Assembly (NCBI GenBank): GCA_037693485.1
Contig: CM075346.1
Location: 59,205,001 to 59,269,000, forward strand
Origin: Kitagawia praeruptora
Taxonomy: Eukaryota > Streptophyta > Magnoliopsida > Apiales > Apiaceae
Reading direction: 5' to 3'
Length of the DNA: 64,000 nt
Position 1 is the stretch's first letter. The number at the start of each line of letters is the position of its first letter. Below are positions 20,518 through 32,032 of this stretch, one piece after another. A program made the position numbers and the translations under genes. The notes beneath the pieces are model-generated. The model was not told the DNA's origin. It made no database searches and worked only from the letters and a program-made list of their open reading frames with translations.

Positions 20518-23019
20518 ATGAGTTCGAATACACCAAAGACTACAGGAACGGTGAAGGTCCCTAAGTTTGACAAAGAGAATTACAACCTCTGGAAGATAAA
20601 GATGATGTTGTTCATTAAAGCCTCTCATCCTTTGTATCCTGAGATTCTCAAGAATGGTCCTTTTGTTCCACAACAAGAGATACCAGAGAAGACTGTTGGA
20701 ACCACAACTATCCCAAGATCTTATGAGGCCAAGGATCCATCAAAATGGACAGAATCAGAAAGGGAGAAGGTTGCTCTTGACAGCCACCTCATGTTGCTTA
20801 TCATTGATTCCATGGACATGTCAATGTTTGCAAACATTGCATCATGTACTTCTGCCAAAGAAATGTGGGATAACATTTAGGTGTTGTGTGAAGGAACTGA
20901 TGAGGTTAAGGAGAACAAGAAACAGATACTGGTCACACAGTATGAGGCTTTCATGGCACAGCCCAAGGAAAGCATTACTGAGATGTTTGAGAGATTTCAC
21001 AAGCTAGTTACTGAGTTGAAGATGAATGGCAAGGTTTACAGTACCAAGGAGTTAAACATGAAGTTTCTGCTATCCTCACCAAACCATCTAGAGCAAAGGG
21101 TCATTTCTCTAAGGGAAAGAGATTTGAACAAAGTTACATATGATGTGCTCTATGGAGTTTTAAAAACTCATGAGCTTGAGTTGCTTCAGAAAAGGGCTAT
21201 CCAAGCCAATCAAGGCAGAATGGTAAACACATCATGTGCCTTGATTGTCAACAAATCTATTCAAGACCTAGAAGCATCCACAAGCCAGTTAAGGATAGAG
21301 GAGGTAGTAGAAGAGGAAGAAACTGAACCTGAGGTAAGTGAACCTGTTGAGGAGAAGGAGGAAGAAGAGTTTTACACTCTTGAAGAACTAGATGGGATGG
21401 AAAACACTTCATATGATTTCATGGCCAGAAAATTTCCAAACATCAGATTCAAAAGAAATCAACCCTTCAAACCCAAAACCCAAAACCATTCATTCAACAA
21501 AAGCAAGGCACCTGTGAAACCAAACAAGAATAAGTTTAAAACCAGCCATGTGGATAGGTCATCTGTAAGGTGATATAGATGCAATGACCTAGGGCATTTT
21601 GCCAGTGAATGCAAGAAGCCTAAAAAGAAGGATAGAGATTATCTTGAGCTCGAAGCTAAGTATGAGGCCCTTCTGAAAAGGCAGACACAAGGTAAGGCCT
21701 ACATAGCTGAAGGGAAGTGTTGGGATGATTCTGACAGTGATGGAGAGGAGCAAGAATTCTGCAATTATGCCTTGATGGCCAATTCCAAGGATGACACATC
21801 TCCATCAGACCCTCAGGTACCATCTCTCACTACTATAGACATGTCTGTTTCAGAGTATAAATGCATGATTGAACAACTATCTGTTGAAATGTTTAACATT
21901 CATACTAGTATGACTGCTGCTAATGAAGAGATTGCTAAACTGTCAACTAGAAATGAAATGTTAACCAAAAAGAATGAGGAACTTGAGCTAACTGCTATGC
22001 AAATAGAAAACCTTAAGAAAGAAGTTGAATATCTGCAGAATAAGGTTTTGTGTGCTAGTCAGGTTGAAAAGGCTCTTAGGGATGAATTAGCTGAAAATGA
22101 ATTCAAACTAAAAACTTTCAAGAAATCATCTGGTCTAGTGAAATCCTACTGTGAGAAAATTGAAGCAAAACCCAAAGCAGCTATTGGACTTGACTATGAC
22201 TCTCTCAAACAGAGGAAAGGCTATGCTGTCATTGAAGATGACACGGTTGTTCATGAGAAAGTGCCTCACATTTTGAAAAAGACTGAAAATCCAATTTTTA
22301 AGGAATCAACATTTGAAATTGATGAGGATGCCTTACTCATCAAACAAATGTTGAATGATGAGGATGAGGCATAATCCAGTGAACAACAAGCATCCTCGAA
22401 GGGTGAGAGTGTCAAGTCAAAGACCAAGGAGCCAGTAGGTGATAGGATAAGACCCAAGAAGTTTGTTAAGTTTGTTTCAGCTGGGAAGAGTGAATCAGAA
22501 AAGAAAGTGACTAAGAAGAAACAGAACAGAAATGGCAAGTTAGGGATTAACAAGGATAACAATTATGATTATATGCCTAATGCCCCTAGGAAAACTTGTC
22601 AGAACTGTTTCAGTACCAATCATTTAACTCATGCATGCAAGAAACCTGCTGGTAGTGTTTCTAAACCTTTCTATGATTGTTTTGTGCCTCTAAGACATAG
22701 AGATGCACCATTTTGTGATAAATTTGACTGTATGCCATGCAATATGAATGTTATGACTAGTTGTTTAAATCTGAGAAGGCAATTCATTGATGGTTGTATC
22801 AGTCACAATTCTCACACACACTACACCAGGTCAAAGTCTTCGAGTCCTCCTAAAGCTAGGAAGGTACCTCTGTCACCTAAGTCTGAAACCTCAGGTTCTA
22901 AGACTTCTAACAGTGACAAGAAGACTAATGCCAAGAAAGTTGACAAGCATGTTGTTTATGATAAAACTGTCTCTAAGTCACATGGACCCAAACTTGTTTG
23001 GGTACCAAAGGAAAAGTAA
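20518..23019 (+). pseudogene. gag: Gag of element C, one frame with three premature stops
   Basis: The ATG at 20518, 46 bases after the LTR, opens a single frame to TAA at 23017-23019 (about 833 codons). The N-terminal half (to about 21250) is the copia Gag domain (UBN2 type), with Leu-Trp-Lys-Ile-Lys-Met near 20590 and Phe-x-Lys-Leu-Val-x-Glu-Leu near 20995. The region 21300-21380 is Glu-rich. Zinc knuckle 1 at 21571-21618 reads stop-Tyr-Arg-Cys-x4-Gly-His-x4-Glu-Cys, so its first Cys codon has become TGA. A second Cys/His cluster is at about 22594-22640. Stops are at 20878-20880, 21571-21573 and 22372-22374. The first is shared with the truncated second gag copy at 34292, so it is older than that duplication. 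Coiled-coil heptads lie at about 21940-22120. Confidence 0.9.
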
Positions 23020-23033
23020 TACCTTTGTGTTTG

Positions 23034-23036
23034 CAG
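23034..23036 (+). promoter_or_regulatory. Splice-acceptor-like site at the gag/pol junction of C
   Basis: CTTTGTGTTTGCAG/GGC lies 15 bases after the gag stop, with the CAG in phase with pol. The same T-rich TTTGCAG/GG occurs in D (36974-36976) and E (reverse, 61555-61557), and GTGTGCAG/GG in A (92-94). Whether it is spliced cannot be seen from sequence alone. Confidence 0.45.
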
Positions 23037-26000
23037 GGCAAAGAAAGTGAAAAGAAGGTCATGTGGATTTTGGACAGTGGATGCTCAAATCATATGACTG
23101 GTGATATGGACCTGCTATCACAGTATGAGGAAAAGGTTGGCCCAATGGTTGCTTTTGGAGATGACAGCATGGGTAACACATTGGGATATGGCAAGTTGAA
23201 AGTTGGTAATGTCATCATTGAAGATGTAGCACTAGTCAAGGGGCTCAAGCATAATCTGCTAAGTGTTGGTCGGTTTACTGATAGGGGATTCAAAGTGGAT
23301 TTTGACAAAGATGAATGTTTGATCACCCACAAGAAGACTGGTGATTTTGTTCTATCTGGAGTAAGGAAGGGAAGCCTGTTTGTAGCCAATATGGATTCTG
23401 CAAACAAGGACAAAATTTGTTGCTTTTACTCAAAAGCATCAAATGAAGATTGTTGGCTGTGGCACAAGAAACTATCACAACTGAACTTCAAAGCCATTAA
23501 TTCTCTAGTCAAAAGAGAGTTAGTGAGAGGCATGCCCACACTTGAATTCTGTCAAGAAGGAGTGTGTGAGGCTTGTCAAAAAGGAAAGATGAAAAGATCA
23601 AGCCACAAGACAAAGACAGTGACATCTATAACCAAGCCCCTATAACTCATTCATATGGATTTGTTTGGGCCTGTCAATATTATGTCACTAGGAAGAAAGA
23701 AGTATGCCTTGGTGATGGTTGATGATTTTACAAGGTATACATGGGTGGAATTTCTGGCATCAAAAGATGAGGCTCCACAAGTAATCATTGAGCATATAAA
23801 GAAAGTTGACAAGGAAACAAAGGCCAACAATGCAAGTGTGATTGCACTAAGAAGTGATAATGGAACAGAGTTCAGAAATGCCATACTTGAAGCATTCTAT
23901 AAAGAGAATGGTATTTCTCAGCAATTCTTAGCTCCAAGGACTCCACAACAAAATAGAGTTGTTGAGAGGAAGAATAGAACTCTAATTGAGGCTGCTAGAA
24001 CAATGTTACTTGATGCAAAAATGCCTACATGTTTTTGGGCTGAGGCTGTAAGCACTGCATGCTATATCCAGAACAGAACCCTCATCAACAAAAACACTGG
24101 AAAGACACCTTATAATTTGATGACTGGAAAGAAGCCCACTCTAAAGTATGTTCATACTTTTGGAAGCAAATGCTTTGTATTGAAGGATAATTCTGAATAT
24201 GTTGGAAAATTTGATGCAAAAGCATTTGAAGGAATTTTTCTTGGCTACTCTATGGAAAGAATTGCATACAAGGTTTATGTCATCAGTCAAAAGAAAGTTA
24301 TGGAAAGCACAGATGTGACATTTGATGACAGCAAACTACCTGGACTAGAAGAAGCCAATGATGAAGATAAAGATCCATTGAAGTTTGATAATCTAGATGA
24401 TTCTGATGAAGAGACTGAAACTAAAGTTGAAACTCGAGTTCAACAAACTCAAGTGAATGATGATACAAGAGAAGAATTTGTGCCAATCAATAGTGAAGGA
24501 ACAAGCATCCAAGACACACCTGTGAGTAGTGGCAACTTCATAGGGGGAGGAAATGAGAATGACCATGATGTGGATGATGAAGCAACATCAAGAATGAGAA
24601 ATCAGGCTGAGCACTCAAGGAAATGGGATAGATCACACACTGCAGAGCAAATCATTGGAGATCCTAATGCAGGAGTAAAGACTAGGAGTGCAACTCAGAA
24701 TGAGTGCCTCTATGGCTGTTTTCTATCACAAGTTGAGCCTAAGAAACTTGATGATGCACTGTTGGATCCAGATTGGATTATTGCTATGCAAGAGGAGCTG
24801 AATCAATTTGAAAGGAACAAAGTATGGGAACTTGTGCCTGCACCAAAGAACAGAACCATTGTTGGAACAAAATGGGCTCTAAAGAATAAGATGGATGAAG
24901 ATGGTGTAATTATAAGGAACAAAGCAAGGTTGGTTGCAAAAGGATACTCTCAACAGGAAGGCATTGATTATGATGAGACATTTGCTCCTGTTGCTAGATT
25001 GGAAGCCATCAGAATATTCTTGGCATTTGCTGCCCATTCAAACTTTAAAGTATATCAAATGGATGTCAAAAGTGCATTTCTGAATGGAGAGTTGGAAGAA
25101 GAAGTTTATGTGCTACAACCACCTGGTTTTGAGGATCCACACTTCCCAGAATTTGTCTACAGATTGCTTAAGGCATTGTATGGACTTAAGCAGGCTCCAA
25201 GAGCATGGTATGATACTTTATCACAATTTCTTCTTGAGAATCAATTCACTAGAGGCACACTGGACAAGACATTGTTTTACAAGAAGCATGGTGATGATCT
25301 TATCTTAGTTCAGATCTATGTGGATGATATCATTTTTGGTTCTACAAATGAGAAGCTGTGTGAGAAATTTTCTAAACTCATGCAGAGCAGATATGAGATG
25401 AGTATGATGGGAGAGTTGACATTCTTTCTTGGGTTGCAAGTCAGTCAAAGGAAGGATGGTATCTTTATCAGTCAGACCAAGTATATCAAGGATTTATTGA
25501 AGAAGTTTGACTTGGAAGACTGCTCACCTGCAAAGACACCCATGGCCACTGCCACTAAATTGGATGAAGATGCTAAAGGCAAGAAAGTAGATATCTCAGT
25601 CTACAGAGGCATGGTTGGTTCTCTACTCTACCTCACTGCAAATAGGCCAGACATCATGTTTGCTACATGCTTGTGTGCAAGGTTTCAATCAAATCCAAAA
25701 GAATCACATTTGATTGCTATAAAAAGGATCTTTAGATATCTGAAGGGCACTCCAAACTTGGGACTATGGTATCCTAAGGACACAGGGTTCAATCTGGTTG
25801 GTTATTCTGATGCTGATTATGCTGGATGCAGAGTGGATAGTAAAAGCACCTCAGGTAGCTGCCAGTTTCTTGGACAAAGGTTAGTCTCTTGGTATAGCAA
25901 GAAACAACAATCTGTGTCAACTTCTACAGCTGAGGCTGAATACATAGCTGCTGGAAGTTGCTGTGCTCAAGTGCTTTGGATTAGAAATCAACTTAGAGAT

Positions 26001-26270
26001 TATGGACTTGTGTTGGAAAGAATTCCAATCATGTGTGACAACACAAGTGCAATCTCTATAGTTGCCAATCCTGTCAATCATTCTAGGACAAAGCACATTG
26101 ACATCAGATATCATTTCATAAGGGAACATGCAGCTAATGGAACCATTGAGTTGCATTATGTTTCTACAGATAAACAACTAGTTGATATATTCACTAAGCC
26201 ATTAGATGGAGCCACCTTCACAAGGTTGGTTAGTGAGATTGGAATGCTGAATTCTTCAGATTTTGGCTAA
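23037..26270 (+). pseudogene. pol: Pol polyprotein of element C, single nonsense codon
   Basis: Protease Asp-Ser-Gly-Cys-Ser-Asn-His-Met-Thr-Gly starts at 23073. The pre-integrase and zinc region (Trp-His-Lys-Lys-Leu-Ser ... Cys-Glu-Ala-Cys) runs to about 23580, and the integrase core spans about 23650-23990 (Asp-Asn-Gly-Thr-Glu-Phe; Val-Val-Glu-Arg-Lys-Asn). RT has Tyr-Val-Asp-Asp at 25317-25328. RNase H is C-terminal (Tyr-Ser-Asp-Ala-Asp-Tyr-Ala-Gly near 25805; Ala-Glu-Ala-Glu-Tyr near 25930). The frame is continuous except TAA at 23643-23645, where relatives have Gln. In total about 1,080 codons, a normal copia length. The pol frame is -1 relative to gag and is open upstream of the junction in this element only. 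Confidence 0.94.
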
Positions 26271-27111
26271 GTGAATACAACATCTAGATTGTTGCAGCAG
26301 TAAACACTTACTTTATCTAAATTCTTAATATTTTTGGAGTAAGTGTTGGCTGAAATATGATTTATAAATATTTCAAATCTGTTGCATATTTTGTAAATCA
26401 TATTCTCTTGTTAACTTGAAATTTCTATGAAATTTTGAGAAAATCACTGTTTAATTTGCTAGAATATTCGTGAATGAATATGGCTGGTAAATTTTAAAAA
26501 GATAGTGAAAATTGAGTTTCTATGAGTATAATTCGACAAGTCAGACTTCTCAAGTGATTCACTATTCGACATCTCTAACAAGTCTCATTAGAGCACTCTC
26601 GAGTTCTCGAATAGAGTCTTTTAGAGTTCTCGAATAGAGGTTTCCTTGACTTCTCGAATATAGTGTTTTAGTTCTCGATTGACTGAGTTCTCGAATACTA
26701 TATTTGAGTTCTCGAATCATTTGAAAAGGCTGATTTCTCGCTGAATTTTAACCGATTTTGGATTTTTATTCAGAATTCAGAATTACTCATAAAAACATAT
26801 TTTACCTAATTTAGATTTATTTCTAAGTTAGATAACTGCCAGCTGTGAGCTATAACCTGCTTGAGTTATCGAATAAGCCTTTCTTGACTTCTCGAATAGT
26901 TGTTTTCTACTTCTCGAATGCCTGACTTGTCGATACAGAACATACATCTAATAGACAATTCAAGTACTTCATACTTTTACAACTTCACATCTATTCGATT
27001 CATTTCATTCGATTTCTCAAGCATCCAAACTCCCAAAACCTCTGAAACCCTAACTACAAAAGCTAAATTTCTTCTTCAACCTTCGATCTCTTCTCTCTCT
27101 CTCTCACACAA
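26271..27111 (+). other. Spacer of element C between pol and accessory ORF
   Basis: No ORF is supported, and no antisense small ORF like those of B, D and E is present. It carries the second cluster of the C-family motif. A CT-rich leader (TCTCTTCTCTCTCTCTCTCACAC, near 27088-27110) directly precedes the accessory ATG, typical of a plant 5' leader, so a separate transcript may start in this spacer (inference). Confidence 0.6.
26530..27018 (+). repeat. Second, mostly inverted cluster of the C-family motif upstream of the accessory ORF
   Basis: Inverted copies GAGTTCTCGAAT or one-base variants start near 26601, 26624, 26648, 26669, 26685, 26706, 26863, 26886, 26908 and 26924. Direct copies are near 26530, 26563, 26991 and 27007. 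The motif is the reverse complement of the one in the LTR (ATTCGAGAACTC). Confidence 0.85.
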
Positions 27112-30100
27112 ATGGCAACAGTAAAGTTCAACACCAATTTCATTGCTCTAACTAGTGATGTTGAAGCACCCAACGCCAATTTCAAGTGCTTTGTGAAGTG
27201 GATGTCTGAATCGTACATTAAGAATGCTATATCTGTTAACCCAACTCTGTACCTCGACATTCTAGAACAGTTTTGGCAGTCTGCTACAGTGGAGGTGGTG
27301 GCTCTTGACTCTGCAATATCCTCGTACATCATCTACTGCAAGATTCAAGACAAAAATCTCACTATCACCACAGAGGATATGAATGAGGCACTTGGGATGG
27401 GTACCAAAGGAGAGGTGTATGACCCACTTGCTACAAATGCTGAATTAGAAGACTTCTTTGATTTCATCAAATATGCAGACAGAATCAGTCCTGGGCACTT
27501 GAACAGGAAGCATTTGAGGAAGGAATGGAGTTATGTGTTTGCTACACTTCTTCAAGTCTTCACTACAAGAAAATCTAGCTATGACCAAATCAGTACTCCT
27601 GCACAGCAAATAGGCTATGCCTTAGCTTATGGAAAGAAGATAGACGTTGGTCTCATCATTTTGCAGGAGCTGTATGGGAGACTTGGTAAGAATTCAGCCA
27701 AGAGAGGTAATGAAATTTTCTTCCCTCGTTTTATTCAATCTGTCCTTAATTTCTTAGATGATAAATTGATTGAATTAGATGGGATGAATAAAAATAGAAT
27801 AGGCTATCCTAAATCCATGACCAAACTCATTTTTGGTAATTTGGAGACTAGGAATGATGTGGATGTAAGACTTAACATAACTCCCCAAATGGAGAGTTTG
27901 TTTAGGACTTACCCCCACAACATGCCAACATTTGCCTCTAAGTCTGAGTTAGCTAAGCCCAAGCAAGTAGAACAAAATGCTAACCCAGGGCTAGCTAACC
28001 AACCCTCTCAACCAAACACTTTACCTATTACTGAACCAACTGCATCATCCTCTCAAAAGGGTGATGTTAGTAAAAAGAAGAGAAAGGAAGTAATGTCTGC
28101 ACCCTTAAATATTTTATCTGAAGCAGCATTAGCTGTTGAACTAGGTCTAGAAAGTGAGGAACCAGAGTCACCCTTACTAAGGCCAAAGAAGAAGAAGAAA
28201 ACTAAGACCACCTCTTCAGTCACACCAATGGCTGAAGTTGTAAAATCAGGGGCAAACAGCTCACTAGATGTACCCTCTCAACAGGGTGCATCTATAGAAT
28301 CAAGCATCCTCCCCAATGCACCTTCTTGTATTGAGTCAACAAATGGGAGTGATAAGGCTGTCACTACACTTAGTGGAGAGCACGTCACACTTGAAACTCC
28401 CTCTATCTCTCAGGGGGAGTTGCCAAAATCTACTCTACAAGACACTCTTCTTCCATAATCTAACACTGAAATTTCTTTGGAACCTGCAACTCAGACAACT
28501 GAGATGCAAGGCATTGATCACCAAGAATCCTTTTCTCTTGGTGAGCCAATGGACTCAAGTGACTTAGTGCATGACACTTTGCTCACCACCCAGGACCCAC
28601 ATTTAGATGGTGAGGGAATGCATGCTGGGGCATATCCTAATAACACCATCACAAACACAGAGGCTTCACTAGTTTTTACTAGAGACTCTGTGCCTGTGTC
28701 AACTGCTGGTGTAACCCATCCCACTTCTGTGGAGACACCAGTAGTAGAGTCAATCCATCCGGTTATAGAAGTTGCATTTGTAACTGAGGAGTCTAGTTTA
28801 CCTAGCTCTAGCTCTGACTTTATGTCACAATGGCTGAAGCCTGTGCAACATGACAGTGCTTCAGGTCCACAAAAATTGACGGTTGAAGCACTTCAAAGCT
28901 TAATTGTGGATCAGATTCCTGAGTTTGTAAAAATAGCTCAGAACCTTGTCACCTCCAACATCTCTAATCCAGACTATGAGGCCATCCTACTATGCCATAG
29001 GGATGATGTGGAGATGCAGAAAGCCAAGATTATTGATGATGCTGAGAGAGATGGCAATGCAGATGCCTGGCTGCAAGGAAAGTATGATGTAACTCTCAGT
29101 GAAGCACTTCAATATCTTAGAGAGGAATACATAACTTCACTGGGCTCCAATGCAAAATCCCTGTCTCCTGGTGAAGTGTATGAAGCTGTTAATGATTCCT
29201 ACAAGGGTTTCCTCAAGGCTGCATACTATCTTGGCAAGGGAGTCAAAACTAAAGTCAACAGGGTGTGTGACAAGACAGCCACTTCAGTAGCAGAAGTAAA
29301 GAGGGCCTTTGATGCTAAATTTCCTCAACTAGACAGTGTGGTCAAAGATCTCAAACACTGCAACACCACCTGCACCAAGATGGACCATGGCCTAGCCCTC
29401 CTCACAGATACAGTCACAGGCCTAGGACAAAGATTTCAAAAACTATCTGACCAGACTACAGAGGCCAATGTCATGCTCAGAACCCTGTTCAAAAATCAGT
29501 ATGGAGACAAGCTGGTCACTGAAGTCCCTGTGCATGAAATGACCAAGTCTGAAGTGCAAAGACTGCAAGATCAATCATTAACTGGTTTCAAGGCCACTGC
29601 ACTGTTCACCAAGGTTGATACTCTTGAAAGGGAGGTGGTGTCTCTCAAAGAATCCAATGCCCATCTGGAAGGCAAGGTTACAAATCTAACTGAGCAATTG
29701 AACACTCAAGCCACTACCACTACTAATGTTCTTCTGGATCAGCAATCTATGTTGTCTGCCATGATGAAGCACATGGGTATCCCTCTACTTGAAGAATATT
29801 CAACTCCAAAGGCTCCTACTACAGCCTATGTGCCTGACAACAAGCCTAAGGGGGAGAAGAGGATAACAAGGAACTCAAAATCTAAGGGGGAGCCTCAGAC
29901 TAAGGGGGAGAAATCTAAAACCAAAGGCATTACAACCAATGAGGGTGGCCAACCAAGAACTGCTAAGTCATCTCAGTCTGAGAAATCTACATCCAAGGAT
30001 GACAAGCTGAAGAAAGTGGTTGTAGATGAAGTTGCCAAGCCATCTGAAACTGAAGAGAAGTCAGAATATGAATTTGACATCCCTGACATTGCTAAACAAT

Positions 30101-31874
30101 CCCTTCAATCTGAACCTTCAGAATTCAGAAATGTGCTTACTCAAAAGGTATGTCAAGAAACTGCAAACTCTAGACTATACCATGACATAGCCTTTTTGAA
30201 GCATCTACAAGAGTTAAGGAAAAGAGCCAATTTCCATTACTTTGACTACATCAAGCTTCTTGTGCAAGATGTGTTTTTAGTCACTGTAGTGAGAAGAGAA
30301 ATTGTGCAAACCAATCCCCATGCCATCATTCTTTCGAATGATAGAGAAATCTTAGTTCACACTGCCAAGAACCTCTTTCACATCCACATTGAAGCCTTTC
30401 AAATTCTATCTAGCTCTGAACTTGGAACAATCATCAAGAAGATAGAAAGGAATAACTCACTAGACAATGGTATGTTCAAAGAGATTCTCACCAAGTGCAT
30501 GAAATCTCAACTGCCTCAAGTGGTTCCTCAGCCTCATTGTATTCTATATGAAAAGGATCAAGACATTGTTGCTTTCAGATTTGGCCAACATCTAAAAGCA
30601 AACAACATGTCCACCATAAAGTTTCTGGTTGGAGTTCTACATTCAAGGAGTGGAAAATCTAAATCTGAAAAGGAGGCTCTTAACATTTTGGTGAAGTTTA
30701 TCAACTCTTAATCAGACATCAAGCCTATTGCTCAAGGTGGAAAGTCAAATCAAGACAATGATGATCATGATAAAAGTGGAAGCAGGGGTGGAGATCAAGG
30801 GAGATATAAGGGCAGTGATGACAAGAAGAAAAGGGATGATAAAAGCAGAAAGAAGGATGATGACAAGGGTGAAGGAAAGGTATATGAAAAGAAGAGTGGA
30901 AAACAGCAAGCCTTAGGCATTGCTGACAGTAACCTCACCACAACACAAGACTCTAAGTCTAGGGTAAATACTGTTAGTAGTGACCTAGCAAAATCTACAT
31001 CTATGGCTTCTGCAACTGTTTTGCCACCTCAAGAAGAGAAGAAGATTCAAGTCAAGAAACCATCTGTGTGTTTCAAAAAGCAAACTGCTAATGGAATACT
31101 ACAATGGTCTACAAAAAAAGGTCACATGCTACTGCCAGGCAACCATGTAAAAAGGATCAAATTCAAACAAGCTGCAAGGAAACCAAAGCTATCCAAATCA
31201 AGGACTCTAACAATCTATCCAGGCTTAAAACTCCAACCATTAGATGAAGACTTTGATGAAGACCAATTGCAATATCTAAGAGCTCAAAGAATCTACTATG
31301 CTGCCATTATGAATAACTGCCTTGAGATTAAATATATTGATGGAAGGGAGAAGAAATTCAAACAAGGACAGTGTCAAAATTGGGGCAAGCTATATGAAAT
31401 AGAAAGAATCATTGCATTATTGGATTCTGAAGACAAAGTGGAGAAAGTATGGAAGCTGGAGTTGATTGATTTTGTAAAGATGAAGAGAGACTATGCTGAG
31501 AAGATAAGAAAGGGGTGCTTTAAGAAATGGCTAGAAAGGGAGAAGGAGATTGATAGGCTGGAAGTTGAAGCAGAAAAGCTAGGGCAAAAGGATTGTGTAG
31601 AGTTCAATTCAATCCCTATGTGGTGAAGTATAGGAGGAGAAATGGAGATAATGTCAATATAAGAATGAACCTACTCAGTCACTATCCTGCCAACATTCTG
31701 AAACCAGTACTTGAAGATTTCAAAGACTCTATCATGCTTGAAGAATTGGATGCTTTGGCAGAGATCATAAAGGCCATGGATGATAATGCAAGAAAGGAGA
31801 AAGAAAGAAAACAGAAAGCATATGATGATCTACAAGCCAAAGCAATGGAGATGGAATCAAAAGAGAATGGCTAG
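27112..31874 (+). pseudogene. Giant accessory ORF of element C (about 1,580 codons), two stops and a late frameshift
   Basis: The ATG at 27112 opens one frame to 31626, broken only by TAA at 28456-28458 and TAA at 30709-30711. The tail continues in another frame from about 31600 to 31874. The N-terminal domain (to about residue 235) shares with D and E the pattern Leu-Arg-Lys-Glu-Trp-Ser, then Phe-Thr-x-(K/R)-x-Ser-Ser-(F/Y)-Asp-Gln-Ile (about residues 135-165). A Ser/Thr/Pro-rich linker follows (residues ~290-580). Coiled coils lie near residues 745-785 and 835-875. Lys/Glu-rich tracts contain three GGGGGAG runs (29849-29909). The C-terminal region (31003-31874) is basic. I saw no membrane helix or signal peptide. 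It occupies the env-like place of Sireviruses; the function is unknown. Confidence 0.78.
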
Positions 31875-32032
31875 TATTTCATCATACTGTAAGATTATTC
31901 ATCTTGTAATTTCATTCATGTGCTCAATCAATCTACATACCTGTACTTTTAAAGTTTTATCTTTATGTATGTTAGGCTTGTTATCAGACATGAAATTGTG
32001 ACTAAGGGTCTCACTCACAATTTGGGGGAGAT
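31875..32032 (+). other. 3' untranslated end of element C with polypurine tract
   Basis: Non-coding. TTTGGGGGAGAT at 32021-32032 directly precedes the LTR start TGTTAGTTACAG and is the polypurine tract. Confidence 0.8.
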
